A stretch of 64,000 bases of DNA from JACIYW01 sp014359745 (lineage in GTDB: Bacteria > Pseudomonadota > Alphaproteobacteria > Rhodobacterales > Rhodobacteraceae), in assembly GCA_050433985.1 (NCBI GenBank), contig JBNPWE010000001.1, positions 62,001 to 126,000 on the forward strand. Reading direction: 5' to 3'. Below are positions 20,721 to 29,133 of the stretch, piece after piece; the first letter of the stretch is position 1, and each line of letters opens with the position of its first letter. Position numbers and translations under genes: made by a program. The notes beneath the pieces are model-generated. The model did not search any database and had not been told where the DNA came from. It saw nothing but the letters and a program-made list of their open reading frames with translations.

Positions 20721-21194
20721 TCACTTGTCGTTGCAGGGCCACAGGGCGGTTGCCTGATCAAAGACCGCGCTGCGCATTTCGCTGCCTTCGGTGATGCCAA
20801 GCTGCCGGGCAAGGCCACCGTTGATTTCCAGCACCACCAGCACCCCGTCACCGCCCGGAATTGGCGTTTCGTCGTGGGGCACGGCTTTTTCATGGATGCG
20901 CGTCACGCGGCCGGTCGCATCGACAAACAGCATATCCAGCGGGATCAGCGTGTTGCGCATCCAGAACGCCGGGCTGCCGGGTTCCTCATACACGAACAGC
21001 ATCCCCGCCGACCGCGGCAGCGACGCACGGTTCATCAGGCCCTTGGCGCGTTCGGCTGGCGTGTCGGCCACCTCGACCGAAAACCGGGCCTGCCCCCATG
21101 CACCGCGCAGGTTCACGGCGCCGGGCGCACAATCGGCAAGGGCCGCCCCCGCCAGAAACAGCCAGATCAGCACCGCGTTCAACAATCTGGACAT
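20721..21194 (-). CDS. DUF192 family secreted protein
   Basis: The 157-residue precursor has a signal peptide (LLNAVLIWLFLAGAALA followed by DC) and a DUF192 domain: FSVEVADTPAERAKGLMNR, LPRSAGMLFVY, FWMRNTLIPLDMLFVD, and VLEINGGLARQLGI. The family is widespread and its biochemical role is unknown. The start codon overlaps the stop of the upstream cold-shock gene (TGATG), so the two are co-translated. A start eleven codons earlier, inside the cold-shock gene, is less likely. Confidence 0.88.
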   Translation of the reverse strand: MSRLLNAVLIWLFLAGAALADCAPGAVNLRGAWGQARFSVEVADTPAERAKGLMNRASLPRSAGMLFVYEEPGSPAFWMRNTLIPLDMLFVDATGRVTRIHEKAVPHDETPIPGGDGVLVVLEINGGLARQLGITEGSEMRSAVFDQATALWPCNDK

Positions 21195-21730
21195 CAGTCT
21201 TCCCGTTTGCGCAGCGCGGCCTCCCATGCGGCGACCTGAATCGCCATGCGCCCGCGCTTGCCCTCGATGATCTTCAGCCCCACCGCCTCGCCCGATTGCA
21301 GATCGGCAAAGCCCGACCGGCGCAGCACGTCGACATGGATGAACACATCATCGCTGTCGCCAAAGACATTTGCAAACCCGAATCCCTTGGCCTTGTCGAA
21401 CCATTTCACCCGACCGGGCTGAAGTTCCTGTTCGGTCAGATCCTGCGCCGAGAATTCTTCCGGCCACTGTTCGGGGTGCTCGGTTGTGGTCAGCGGCACC
21501 GTTATTTCAAGCACCTCGACCGCCTGAACCCCGCGGTCGGTTTGTTGAACGGTCAGGCTTACCTCGACCCCTTCGGAAATCGACCCCTGACCAAAGTTGC
21601 GCAACACATTGGCATGCAACAATATATCTGGGCCAATCTCTTCCGAGATCACGAAGCCGTATCCCTTTGCGGGATCGAACCATTTGACCCGCCCGCGCAC
21701 GGGCCGTGCCTCACTCACGTCTGCGCTCAT
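21194..21730 (-). CDS. Double cold-shock-domain protein
   Basis: A 178-residue protein with two cold-shock domains, near residues 12-77 and 105-170. Each has both RNA-binding motifs: KGYGFV with DILLHA in the first and KGFGFA with DVFIHV in the second. The domains are joined by a Glu/Thr-rich linker. Such proteins bind single-stranded nucleic acid and act as RNA chaperones or antiterminators. It is translationally coupled to a DUF192 gene, a pairing conserved in this group by my recollection. Confidence 0.93.
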   Translation of the reverse strand: MSADVSEARPVRGRVKWFDPAKGYGFVISEEIGPDILLHANVLRNFGQGSISEGVEVSLTVQQTDRGVQAVEVLEITVPLTTTEHPEQWPEEFSAQDLTEQELQPGRVKWFDKAKGFGFANVFGDSDDVFIHVDVLRRSGFADLQSGEAVGLKIIEGKRGRMAIQVAAWEAALRKRED

Positions 21731-21785
21731 GATATCTTGTCATGTCCCCATTAACTGCTCTTGCAGGTTCCCCAACCCGTTGCCT

Positions 21786-21815
21786 GTTATGGGTCCATTC
21801 GACTGAATTATTCAA
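21786..21815 (-). promoter_or_regulatory. Candidate promoter of the cold-shock gene
   Basis: On the minus strand TTGAAT (21815-21810) and CATAAC (21791-21786) are 18 bases apart, about 55 bases before the start codon. The -35 half overlaps an AT-rich inverted repeat, TTATTC-AA-GAATAA at 21808-21821, which could be an operator. By eye only. Confidence 0.3.
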
Positions 21816-21894
21816 GAATAAATATCCATGGTTTCAGAATCAGGTATTTTCCCGTCGATCACGGGCCTGCTGCGCATGGAACGCAACCATCAGG

Positions 21895-22500
21895 CTAGGG
21901 ATTAAGCCGTTGGATCACCCAGGGGTCATCGGGGCCTGACCGGTGCCAGCGGAATCGGTCGTGCAGGCGAAAGGCGCCATCGGCCCAGAATTCGATCTCG
22001 ACCGGATCAAGGCGATACCCGCCCCAGAACGGCGGGCGCGGCGGGTTTGGGCCCTTGGTGGCGGTGATCCTTGCAACCTCGGCCATCAGATGCCCGCGCG
22101 AAGACAGCGGGCGCGATTGTGCCGACGCCCAGGCCCCAAGTCGGCTTTTGAGAGAGCGGGAGGCATAATAGGCATCCGCCTTTTCCCCCGCCTCACGGGT
22201 CAGGGTGCCGCGCACCCGGATCTGCCGACGCAGCGATTTCCAGTGCAAGACGAACGCCGCCTTGCCCGTGGCCGCGATTTCCTGCGCCTTCGCGCTTTCG
22301 TAATTGGTGTAGAATACAAAGGCCGCAGGTTCGATTTCCTTGAGCAGAACCATGCGCACATTGGGCAGGCCATCGGCATCGACCGTGGCCAGCGCGATGG
22401 CGTTGGGATCGTTGGGTTCGGTCGCCTCGGCCTCGGCCAGCCAGGCGCGGGCGATGGCAAAGGGATCGTCACCCGCAAAAATACCGCCACGGTCTGTCAT
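21895..22500 (-). CDS. pdxH: Pyridoxine/pyridoxamine 5'-phosphate oxidase
   Basis: FMN enzyme that makes pyridoxal 5'-phosphate. The 201-residue protein has the PNPOx signatures: NVRMVLLKEI, FVFYTNYESAKAQEI, LHWKSLRRQIRVRG, the SRLGAWASAQS segment, and the C-terminal WGGYRLDPVEIEFW and RLHDRFRW ending in VIQRLNP. ATG 22500 has AAGGA upstream and matches the family N terminus; ATG 22518 would add six residues. It is transcribed away from fabI across a gap holding paired hairpins. Confidence 0.94.
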   Translation of the reverse strand: MTDRGGIFAGDDPFAIARAWLAEAEATEPNDPNAIALATVDADGLPNVRMVLLKEIEPAAFVFYTNYESAKAQEIAATGKAAFVLHWKSLRRQIRVRGTLTREAGEKADAYYASRSLKSRLGAWASAQSRPLSSRGHLMAEVARITATKGPNPPRPPFWGGYRLDPVEIEFWADGAFRLHDRFRWHRSGPDDPWVIQRLNP

Positions 22501-22518
22501 CGGATGCCTGTCCTTCAT

Positions 22519-22566
22519 GCCGCATTCCTGCGGCCCTTGATGTTCACGCCGCATTCCTGCGGCCCT
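22519..22566. repeat. Two tandem hairpins between pdxH and fabI
   Basis: The 19-base sequence beginning GCCGCATTCCTGCGGC occurs at 22519-22537 and 22548-22566. Each copy folds as GCCGCA-TTCC-TGCGGC, a six-base-pair stem with a four-base loop. They lie in the pdxH leader region and ahead of fabI on the other strand. They look like REP-type units or structured leader elements; I cannot decide which. Confidence 0.75.
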
Positions 22567-22688
22567 ATGTTACGGTGCCGTGATCCCCGCGCGGCAAGCC
22601 GCCCGGCGGCGTGGCCCGCCGCTCTTGATGCAATGCGCGCAATGGCCTAAAGCGATGCGCACCGGGGACAGTGGATCAGGGGAAAAGA

Positions 22689-23516
22689 ATGTCAACAGGT
22701 CTTATGAATGGCAAGCGGGGGCTGATCATGGGCCTGGCCAACGACAAATCCATCGCCTGGGGGATCGCCATGGCCTGCGCCGATGCGGGCGCGGAACTGG
22801 CGTTTTCCTATCAGGGCGAACAGTTCAAGAAGCGGGTGGAACCGCTGGCCGCCCGGATCGGCGCGACCGAGGTCATCGAATGCGATGCATCGGACGCCGC
22901 ATCGCTCGATGGGCTGTTCGCGCATCTGGAAAAGATCTGGGGGCGGCTGGATTTCGTCGTGCATGCCATCGGCTTTTCCGACAAGTCGGAACTGCGCGGC
23001 CGCTATGTCGATACCAGCGCCGAGAATTTCCGCATGACCATGGATATCTCTGTCTATTCGTTCACCGCGATCTGCGCGCGGGCGGAAAAGCTGATGACCG
23101 ACGGCGGCAGCCTGCTGACGCTGACCTATTATGGCGCGGAAAAGGTGATGCCGCATTACAACGTCATGGGCGTGGCCAAGGCCGGGCTCGAGGCATCGGT
23201 GCGGTATCTGGCCGAGGATCTGGGCAAGGAAGGCATCCGGGTGAACGCCATTTCCGCCGGGCCGATCAAGACGCTGGCCGCCTCGGCCATCGGCGATTTT
23301 CGCTATATCATGAAGTGGAACGAATTGAATTCGCCGCTGCGGCGCAATGTGACGCTGGAGGATGTGGGCAAATCGGCGCTTTATCTTCTGTCGGACCTGG
23401 GCAGCGGCGTGACGGGTGAGGTGCTGCATGTCGATGCGGGCTATCACGCCGTGGGCATGAAGGCGGTGGACGCGCCCGATATCGCGGGGTCCATCGCCCC
23501 CGCCAAAGAGGGCTGA
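22689..23516 (+). CDS. fabI: Enoyl-[acyl-carrier-protein] reductase (NADH)
   Basis: FabI reduces the trans-2 double bond in the last step of each fatty-acid elongation cycle. The 275-residue short-chain dehydrogenase has the FabI-type GLANDKSIAWGIA cofactor loop near residues 14-26, the YYGAEKVMPHYNVMGVAK segment carrying the Tyr-x6-Lys active site, and the AGPIKTLAAS substrate-loop motif. ATG 22689 is preceded by AGGGGAAAAG; an upstream ATG at 22671 is less likely. gpt follows after three bases. Confidence 0.96.
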   Translation: MSTGLMNGKRGLIMGLANDKSIAWGIAMACADAGAELAFSYQGEQFKKRVEPLAARIGATEVIECDASDAASLDGLFAHLEKIWGRLDFVVHAIGFSDKSELRGRYVDTSAENFRMTMDISVYSFTAICARAEKLMTDGGSLLTLTYYGAEKVMPHYNVMGVAKAGLEASVRYLAEDLGKEGIRVNAISAGPIKTLAASAIGDFRYIMKWNELNSPLRRNVTLEDVGKSALYLLSDLGSGVTGEVLHVDAGYHAVGMKAVDAPDIAGSIAPAKEG

Positions 23517-23519
23517 GCG

Positions 23520-24023
23520 ATGAACGACCGCCTGCCGCATGAAAAGGGCTTCCACATAAGCTGGGACCAGATCCACCGCGACAGCCGGGCGCTGGCCTGG
23601 CGGCTGGATGGCAAGGGCCCCGATCAGGGCGCATGGCGGGCGGTCGTGGCGATAACACGCGGCGGCATGGTGCCCGCGATGGTGGTCAGCCGCGAGCTGG
23701 ACATCCGCACCGTCGATACCATCAGCGTGAAATCCTATAACCACCAGGCACAGACCGAACCCCGCGTGATCAAGGCCCCGCAGGCCGAGATGATGGGCGA
23801 TGGCGACGGTATCCTGATCGTTGACGATCTGGTCGATACCGGCCGGACGCTGGAACTGGTGCGCAGGCTCTATCCGCGCGCGCATTTCGCCACCGTCTAT
23901 GCCAAGCCCGAGGGGCGCCCGCAGGTGGATACCTTCATCACCGAGGTCAGCCAGGACACCTGGATCTTCTTTCCCTGGGATATGGCGTTGCAATATGTGG
24001 AACCGTTTCGCGGGCGGGACTGA
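23520..24023 (+). CDS. gpt: Xanthine-guanine phosphoribosyltransferase
   Basis: Salvage enzyme transferring phosphoribosyl from PRPP to xanthine or guanine. The 167-residue type I phosphoribosyltransferase has the PRPP loop ILIVDDLVDTGRT near residues 97-109, ITRGGMVPAMVVSRELDI, and a C-terminal PWDMALQY segment typical of XGPRT hoods. It lies three bases after fabI and is probably cotranscribed with it. Confidence 0.92.
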   Translation: MNDRLPHEKGFHISWDQIHRDSRALAWRLDGKGPDQGAWRAVVAITRGGMVPAMVVSRELDIRTVDTISVKSYNHQAQTEPRVIKAPQAEMMGDGDGILIVDDLVDTGRTLELVRRLYPRAHFATVYAKPEGRPQVDTFITEVSQDTWIFFPWDMALQYVEPFRGRD

Positions 24024-24080
24024 CATAAGGCAAACCGTCTTGGACGTTGCGCGGGCGGTGGGTGCGGATGCCTCCGGCGG

Positions 24081-24105
24081 GAGTATTTGGATCGAGAGGA
24101 TGGGG
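24081..24105 (+). repeat. Dispersed intergenic element, copy C
   Basis: Core GAGTATTT-GGAT-CGAGAGGATGG downstream of gpt in its sense orientation. It is preceded by a GTGCGGATGCCTCCGGC module that recurs almost unchanged at copy J (reverse complement, 49191-49212). The aminotransferase remnant begins about 40 bases further on. Confidence 0.85.
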
Positions 24106-24139
24106 CAGGCGCGGGGTTTTGGCGGGGCCAGGCGGGGGG

Positions 24140-24388
24140 GCGAATGCGGATGACAATTGCGCCGAGATCCTGGAACGGCGGGCGGCCATGGTCGCTGGCT
24201 TTGCCGCCCTGCCCGGCTGGCGCCTTCCGGGGTGCGGGGCCTGTTTTGCCTATGCCGAACATCCGCAGGCGCGGCCCTCGGATCAGCTTGCGCCCTGACT
24301 GGTGCGCGAGGTGCGCATCGCCTTTGCCAATGTCGATCCGGCGGGGATTGCCAGGCCCATGGTGCGACTTGGCGACCTGGAGAGGTGA
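24140..24388 (+). pseudogene. Remnant of a class I/II aminotransferase gene
   Basis: One frame reads ILERRAAMVAGFAALPGW then a GACFAYAEHPQARPSDQLA segment, meets TGA at 24296-24298, and continues in the same frame as LVREVRIAFANVDPAGIA to a second TGA at 24386-24388. This is the C-terminal pattern of aminotransferases (an ERRA..AGFAALPGWR helix, a G..FAYVEHP strand, and RIAFAN.D.AGIA near the end), but the roughly 25-30 residues normally between the second and third blocks are missing, as is everything upstream. So the gene has lost its 5' part, has an internal deletion and carries a stop. It occupies most of the otherwise empty 24024-24450 gap. No donor or intact copy is visible here. Confidence 0.65.
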
Positions 24389-24450
24389 CGCTTGCCCCGG
24401 ACAGGCAGAGCCATTAGGTATCGCGCCGGAACAGCCGAACGGAGGCGGGC

Positions 24451-26334
24451 ATGGCCAAGCGCACAAAAGGCACGAATATCATCGTCTGGGTTCTGCTTGG
24501 GCTTTTGATCCTTGGCCTTGCCGGGTTCGGGTTTGACAGTTTTGGCACATCGATGCGCACCATCGGGCAGGTGGGCAGCCGCGATATCGACGCCGATGAA
24601 TATTCGCTGGCCCTGCGCAACGAGGTCCGGGCCGCGTCGCAGCGGTTCGGCCAGCCGATCACCATGGATCAGGCCTTTGCCCTGGGCCTTGACCGGCGGG
24701 TGCTTCAGGGGCTGGTGCAGCGCGCCGCGTTCGACAATGAGGCCGACCGGATCGGCCTGTCGGCAGGCGATGCGCGGGTTCAGCAAGAGGTTGTCTCGCA
24801 GCCCGCCTTTCAGGGGCTGGACGGCAGTTTTGACCGCGCCGCCTATCGCGCGGCGCTGCGCAACGCGGGGCTGACCGAACCTGGGTACGAACGCCAGGTG
24901 CGCGAGGAAATCACCCGCAGCCTGCTGCAAGGCGCCGTGGCGGGCGGGCTTCAGGCGCCCGACAGCTATGTCGACACGCTGTTAAGCTATCTGTCGGAAC
25001 GGCGCAGCTTTACCCGGCTGCCCCTGACCAGGGCCGATATGGCCACGCCCTTGCCCGAACCCGATGAGGCGACCTTGCGCGCCTATTACGACGCGCATCC
25101 CGACGCCTTTACCGCCCCTGAAACCCGCAACATCACCTATGCCTGGATTACCCCGGACATGCTGACATCCGAGGTCGCGGTGGATGAGGGCGCGGTGCAG
25201 GCGCTTTACGATCAGCGCGCCGATCAATACCAACTGCCCGAACGGCGGCTGGTGGAACGTATCATCTTCGACACCGAAGATGCCGCCAGGGCCGCCATGG
25301 ACCGGATCGGCCCCGATGGGGCCGGATTCGACGAGGTAGTCAAGGAACGCGGCCTTGGCCTTGCCGATGTCGATATCGGCGACGTGACGCTTGCCGATCT
25401 GGGCGAGGCCGGGCCAGAGATATTCGCAGCATCCGCCCCGGCCGTTCTGGGGCCGCTGCCGTCACGGTTCGGCCCCGCCATCTACCGCGTCAACGGCGTC
25501 TTGCCCGCGCAGGTCACGCCCATCGACGAGGTGCGCGACGATCTGGTGGCCGAACTTTCCGCCAGCCAGACCCGCCGCGAGGTCGACCAGCTTACCGAAA
25601 AGGTGAACGACCTTCTGGCCGGCGGCGCAACGCTGGAAGACGTGGCCAATGAAACGAAGTTGCAGCTTGGCAGCATCGGCTTTCAGGATGGAATGGACGA
25701 AGGCGTCGCCGCCTATCCGGAATTTCGCGAGGCCGCGGCAACGATCAGCGAGGATGATTTCCCCGAGGCGATCAACCTGAGCGATGGCGGCCTGATCGCG
25801 CTGCGCCTTGATGCGGTCGTGCCGCCGCAGATACGCCCCTTTGACAAGGTGACCGTCAAGGTCATCGAGGCCTGGGCGACCGAGGAAACCACCAAACGCC
25901 TGACCGCGCGCGCCGAAGACATCATCAGCGCGCTGAAGGACGGCAGCAGCTTTGCCGATCTGGGGCTGGAACCCGAAACCGTCACCGGGATCACCCGCGA
26001 TGGCTTTGTCGAAGGGGCCGCACCGGGCATGATCGCGGCGGTCTTCGCGATGAAAGAGGGTGCGCTGCGCATCGTCACCGGCAATGCCGGCCAGGTAGAG
26101 GTGCTGCGGCTCGACAAGGTGCTGCCGCCCGACATGAACGATCCCGACGTGGTGACCCTGCGCGGCGATATCGGCGATGCGCTGACACAGGGCATCGCGC
26201 AGGATGCCTTTGGCTATTTCAGCGATGCCTTGCAGCAGTCGGCCGGCATTTCGCTTAACAGCACCGCGATCCAGGCGGTGAACGCGCTCTTGCGGGGAAC
26301 CGCCACAGGCGGCGCACCGCGCGGCGGAAACTAA
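24451..26334 (+). CDS. ppiD: PpiD-like periplasmic chaperone/peptidyl-prolyl isomerase
   Basis: A 627-residue inner-membrane-anchored folding factor. Basic residues 1-9 precede one transmembrane helix (IIVWVLLGLLILGLAGFGF, about 10-29), then a SurA_N_3-type helical chaperone domain (about 35-180), a parvulin-like region around 230-370 and a long C-terminal domain. The parvulin core is divergent, so isomerase activity is uncertain; chaperone activity is the safer call. It ends 12 bases before trpE, a conserved arrangement in this group, and probably drives its expression. Confidence 0.88.
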   Translation: MAKRTKGTNIIVWVLLGLLILGLAGFGFDSFGTSMRTIGQVGSRDIDADEYSLALRNEVRAASQRFGQPITMDQAFALGLDRRVLQGLVQRAAFDNEADRIGLSAGDARVQQEVVSQPAFQGLDGSFDRAAYRAALRNAGLTEPGYERQVREEITRSLLQGAVAGGLQAPDSYVDTLLSYLSERRSFTRLPLTRADMATPLPEPDEATLRAYYDAHPDAFTAPETRNITYAWITPDMLTSEVAVDEGAVQALYDQRADQYQLPERRLVERIIFDTEDAARAAMDRIGPDGAGFDEVVKERGLGLADVDIGDVTLADLGEAGPEIFAASAPAVLGPLPSRFGPAIYRVNGVLPAQVTPIDEVRDDLVAELSASQTRREVDQLTEKVNDLLAGGATLEDVANETKLQLGSIGFQDGMDEGVAAYPEFREAAATISEDDFPEAINLSDGGLIALRLDAVVPPQIRPFDKVTVKVIEAWATEETTKRLTARAEDIISALKDGSSFADLGLEPETVTGITRDGFVEGAAPGMIAAVFAMKEGALRIVTGNAGQVEVLRLDKVLPPDMNDPDVVTLRGDIGDALTQGIAQDAFGYFSDALQQSAGISLNSTAIQAVNALLRGTATGGAPRGGN

Positions 26335-26346
26335 CGGGCGACAATC

Positions 26347-27858
26347 ATGATGCTGATACCTTCGCTGGAACGTTTCACCGACGGCTGGAACGCCGGACGC
26401 AACCAGGTGGTCTATGCGCGCCTCGCCGCCGATCTGGATACGCCGGTGTCGCTGATGCTCAAACTGGCCGAGGCGCGGGCCGACAGTTTCATACTCGAAT
26501 CGGTCACGGGTGGCGAGGTACGCGGGCGCTATTCGGTCGTGGGGATGAAACCCGATCTGATCTGGCAATGCCAGGGCGGCGCCAGCCGGATCAACCGGCA
26601 GGCGCGCTTTGACGCCGCGGCGTTTGAACCGGTTGCAGGCGCGCCCCTTGATGCGCTGCGCGCGCTGATCGCGGAAAGCCGCATCGACATGCCGGGTGAT
26701 CTGCCCGCCATCGCGGCGGGGCTTTACGGCTATCTTGGCTATGACATGATCCGGCTTGTCGAACATCTGCCCGATGTGAACCCCGACCCGCTGGGCCTGC
26801 CCGATGCGGTGCTGATGCGCCCCTCGGTGGTGGCGGTGCTTGACGGGGTGAAGGGCGAGGTGACGGTGGTCGCGCCCGCCTTCGTGTCGTCCGGCCTGTC
26901 GGCGCGCGCGGCCTATGCGCAGGCGGCCGAACGGGTGATGGACGCGCTGCGCGATCTTGACCGCGCCGCACCGGGCGAAACCCGCAGCCTGGGCGAAACC
27001 GCCCCGGCATCCGACCCGGTGTCGAATTTCACCAAACCGGCCTATCTGGCGGCGGTGGAAAAAGCCAAGGACTACATCCGTGCGGGCGACATCTTTCAGG
27101 TGGTGCCCAGCCAGCGCTGGGCGCAGCCCTTCGCGCTGCCGCCCTTCGCGCTTTACCGCTCGCTGCGGCGCACCAACCCGTCACCTTTCATGTTCTTCTT
27201 CAACTTCGGCGGCTTCCAGGTGGTCGGCGCCAGCCCCGAGATCCTCGTGCGGCTGCGGGATGGCGTGGTCACCGTGCGCCCGATCGCGGGCACCCGCCCG
27301 CGCGGCGCCACACCGGAAGAGGATCGCGCGCATGAGGCCGATCTGCTGTCCGATGAAAAGGAACTGGCCGAGCACCTGATGCTGCTTGATCTGGGGCGCA
27401 ACGACGTGGGGCGCGTGGCGCGGGTGGGCACGGTGCGCCCGACCGAGGAATTCATCATCGAACGCTATTCCCACGTCATGCACATCGTCTCCAACGTCGA
27501 GGGCGAGATCGCGGAAGGCGAGGATGCGCTATCGGCGCTTCTGGCAGGGCTGCCCGCAGGCACCGTTTCGGGCGCGCCCAAGGTGCGGGCGATGCAGATC
27601 ATTGACGAGCTGGAGCCGGAAAAGCGCGGCGTTTACGGCGGTGGCGTGGGTTATTTCGCCGCCAATGGCGAGATGGACATGTGTATCGCGCTGCGCACCG
27701 CCGTGATCAAGGACGAGGTGCTCTATATCCAAGCCGGCGGCGGCGTGGTTTATGACAGCGACCCCGAGGCCGAATGGCAGGAAACGGTGAACAAATCCCG
27801 CGCGCTCTCTCGCGCCGCCGAGGATGCGGGCCAGTTCGTGCGGCGCGGCAACCTTTGA
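26347..27858 (+). CDS. trpE: Anthranilate synthase component I
   Basis: TrpE condenses chorismate with ammonia to make anthranilate. The 503-residue protein has the N-terminal regulatory domain with the feedback-site motif LESVTGGEVRGRYS (about 49-62) and a complete chorismate-binding domain, including DIFQVVPSQRW, PIAGTRPRGATPEED, ERYSHVMHIVSNVEG, LPAGTVSGAPKVRAM and AGGGVVYDSDPEAEWQET. No trpG follows; the next genes are on the other strand. No leader peptide or attenuator is visible in the 12-base gap after ppiD. Confidence 0.97.
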   Translation: MMLIPSLERFTDGWNAGRNQVVYARLAADLDTPVSLMLKLAEARADSFILESVTGGEVRGRYSVVGMKPDLIWQCQGGASRINRQARFDAAAFEPVAGAPLDALRALIAESRIDMPGDLPAIAAGLYGYLGYDMIRLVEHLPDVNPDPLGLPDAVLMRPSVVAVLDGVKGEVTVVAPAFVSSGLSARAAYAQAAERVMDALRDLDRAAPGETRSLGETAPASDPVSNFTKPAYLAAVEKAKDYIRAGDIFQVVPSQRWAQPFALPPFALYRSLRRTNPSPFMFFFNFGGFQVVGASPEILVRLRDGVVTVRPIAGTRPRGATPEEDRAHEADLLSDEKELAEHLMLLDLGRNDVGRVARVGTVRPTEEFIIERYSHVMHIVSNVEGEIAEGEDALSALLAGLPAGTVSGAPKVRAMQIIDELEPEKRGVYGGGVGYFAANGEMDMCIALRTAVIKDEVLYIQAGGGVVYDSDPEAEWQETVNKSRALSRAAEDAGQFVRRGNL

Positions 27859-27869
27859 CGCAGCGCATG

Positions 27870-27919
27870 TGGCGCGTGCGGGAGCGCTCCGCGCGGGAGT
27901 ATTTTTGCCAAGATGAAAG
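27870..27919 (+). repeat. Dispersed intergenic element, copy D
   Basis: A perfect ten-base palindrome GGAGCGCTCC (27881-27890) inside GTGCGGGAGCGCTCCGCGC is followed by the core GAGTATTT-TTGC-CAAGATGAAAG. It lies just after trpE, in sense, in the convergent gap to hisE. The hairpin module is the same as in copy I (43920-43929). Confidence 0.85.
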
Positions 27920-27922
27920 CAG

Positions 27923-28237
27923 TCAGCGCGGACGGGCGGCCTTTTCATCGACCCCTGATCGGCCTTCGCGGCGTTCGAGTTCCGCAAGCACCTCGGCCAG
28001 CGTCACATCGCGCGCGGCCAGCATCACCAGCAGGTGATACAGCACATCCGCCGCCTCGGCAGTCAACCGCGCCCGGTCGCCGCGCACGGCCTCGATGATC
28101 GCCTCGATGGCCTCTTCACCGAATTTCTCGGCGCATTTTTCCGGGCCCTGCGCCAGCAGCCGCGCCGTCCAGGATGTTTCCGCATCCGCGCCACGGCGCG
28201 CGGCGATGGTTTCGGCCAGGCGGTGCAGCGCGCTCAT
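27923..28237 (-). CDS. hisE: Phosphoribosyl-ATP pyrophosphatase
   Basis: Second step of histidine synthesis, hydrolysing PR-ATP to PR-AMP. The 104-residue all-helical protein shows the HisE/MazG metal-binding pattern: KCAEKFGEEAIEAIIEA near residues 34-50 and EAADVLYHLLVMLA near 61-74. It follows hisF with a four-base overlap. The C-terminal 12 residues are unconserved. Confidence 0.95.
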   Translation of the reverse strand: MSALHRLAETIAARRGADAETSWTARLLAQGPEKCAEKFGEEAIEAIIEAVRGDRARLTAEAADVLYHLLVMLAARDVTLAEVLAELERREGRSGVDEKAARPR

Positions 28238-28995
28238 GTCAGCCTCATGTCGATACCGGCGGCGGCCATGTAATCCTTGGCCTGCCGGATGGTGAAATCG
28301 CCGAAATGAAAGATCGACGCCGCCAGAACCGCGCTGGCGTGTCCTTCGGTCACGCCCTCGACCAGGTGCTGCAACGTCCCCACCCCGCCCGAGGCGATAA
28401 CGGGCACCGGCACCGCATCGGCAATGGCGCGCGTGAGGGGCAGGTTGAACCCCGCGCGGGTGCCGTCACGATCCATCGAGGTAAGCAATATCTCGCCCGC
28501 GCCCTTGGCCGCCACGGTGCGGGCGAATTCCACCGCATCGATCCCGGTCGCCCGCCGCCCGCCGTGGGTGAATATCTGCCACCGGCCCGGCGCGACGGTC
28601 TTGGCGTCGATGGCGACCACGATGCACTGGCTGCCGAACCGGTCGGCGGCCGCGGCCACGACATCGGGGTTGGCGACGGCGGCCGAATTGAACGACACCT
28701 TGTCGGCCCCCGCCAGCAACAGCGCGCGCACATCCTCCGGGCTGCGCACCCCGCCGCCCACCGTCAGCGGGATGAACACCTGTTCGGCGGTGCGCGTCAC
28801 CAGGTCGAACATGGTGCCCCGGTTTTCATGGGTGGCGTGGATATCCAGAAAACACACCTCGTCCGCGCCCGCCGCGTCATAGGCCTTGGCCGCCTCGACC
28901 GGATCGCCCGCGTCGCGCAGATCAACGAAATTCACACCCTTGACCACGCGCCCATCAGCCACGTCAAGACAGGGAATGATCCGGGTTTTCAACAT
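28234..28995 (-). CDS. hisF: Imidazole glycerol phosphate synthase cyclase subunit
   Basis: HisF uses ammonia from HisH to close the imidazole ring. The 253-residue barrel starts MLKTRIIPCLDVADGRVVKG with catalytic Asp11; the second catalytic Asp is near residue 130 in VVAIDAKTV, and the phosphate-binding ASGGVGTLQHL segment is present. Start at ATG 28995; an open frame extends 38 codons further upstream through the dispersed element and is not conserved. hisE follows with overlap; hisA is upstream. hisH is not seen here. Confidence 0.96.
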   Translation of the reverse strand: MLKTRIIPCLDVADGRVVKGVNFVDLRDAGDPVEAAKAYDAAGADEVCFLDIHATHENRGTMFDLVTRTAEQVFIPLTVGGGVRSPEDVRALLLAGADKVSFNSAAVANPDVVAAAADRFGSQCIVVAIDAKTVAPGRWQIFTHGGRRATGIDAVEFARTVAAKGAGEILLTSMDRDGTRAGFNLPLTRAIADAVPVPVIASGGVGTLQHLVEGVTEGHASAVLAASIFHFGDFTIRQAKDYMAAAGIDMRLT

Positions 28996-29070
28996 GCCAT
29001 CGCCTTTTGAATGAACGCCCCGGTTCTGACGGATCGCGCGCCCCCGTTCAAGCAGGAAACCGGCCCATCC

Positions 29071-29115
29071 CATCCCCTTGGTCCAAATACTCCGGGGGGT
29101 GAGGCCCAACGGGCC
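29071..29115 (-). repeat. Dispersed intergenic element, copy E
   Basis: Minus-strand hairpin GGCCC-GTT-GGGCC (29115-29103) is followed by the core GAGTATTT-GGAC-CAAGGGGATGGG. It lies between the 3' end of hisA and hisF, in sense with both, so it interrupts what would otherwise be a compact hisAFE operon and could separate their expression. Confidence 0.75.
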
Positions 29116-29133
29116 GAGGGGGGCAGCGCCCCC

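Noticed and set aside
24087..24536. A 149-codon open frame overlapping the aminotransferase remnant and the ppiD start
   Set aside because: Its frame has Arg/Pro/Gly-rich shadow composition and conflicts with the aminotransferase motifs and with the ppiD start, which lie in other frames.
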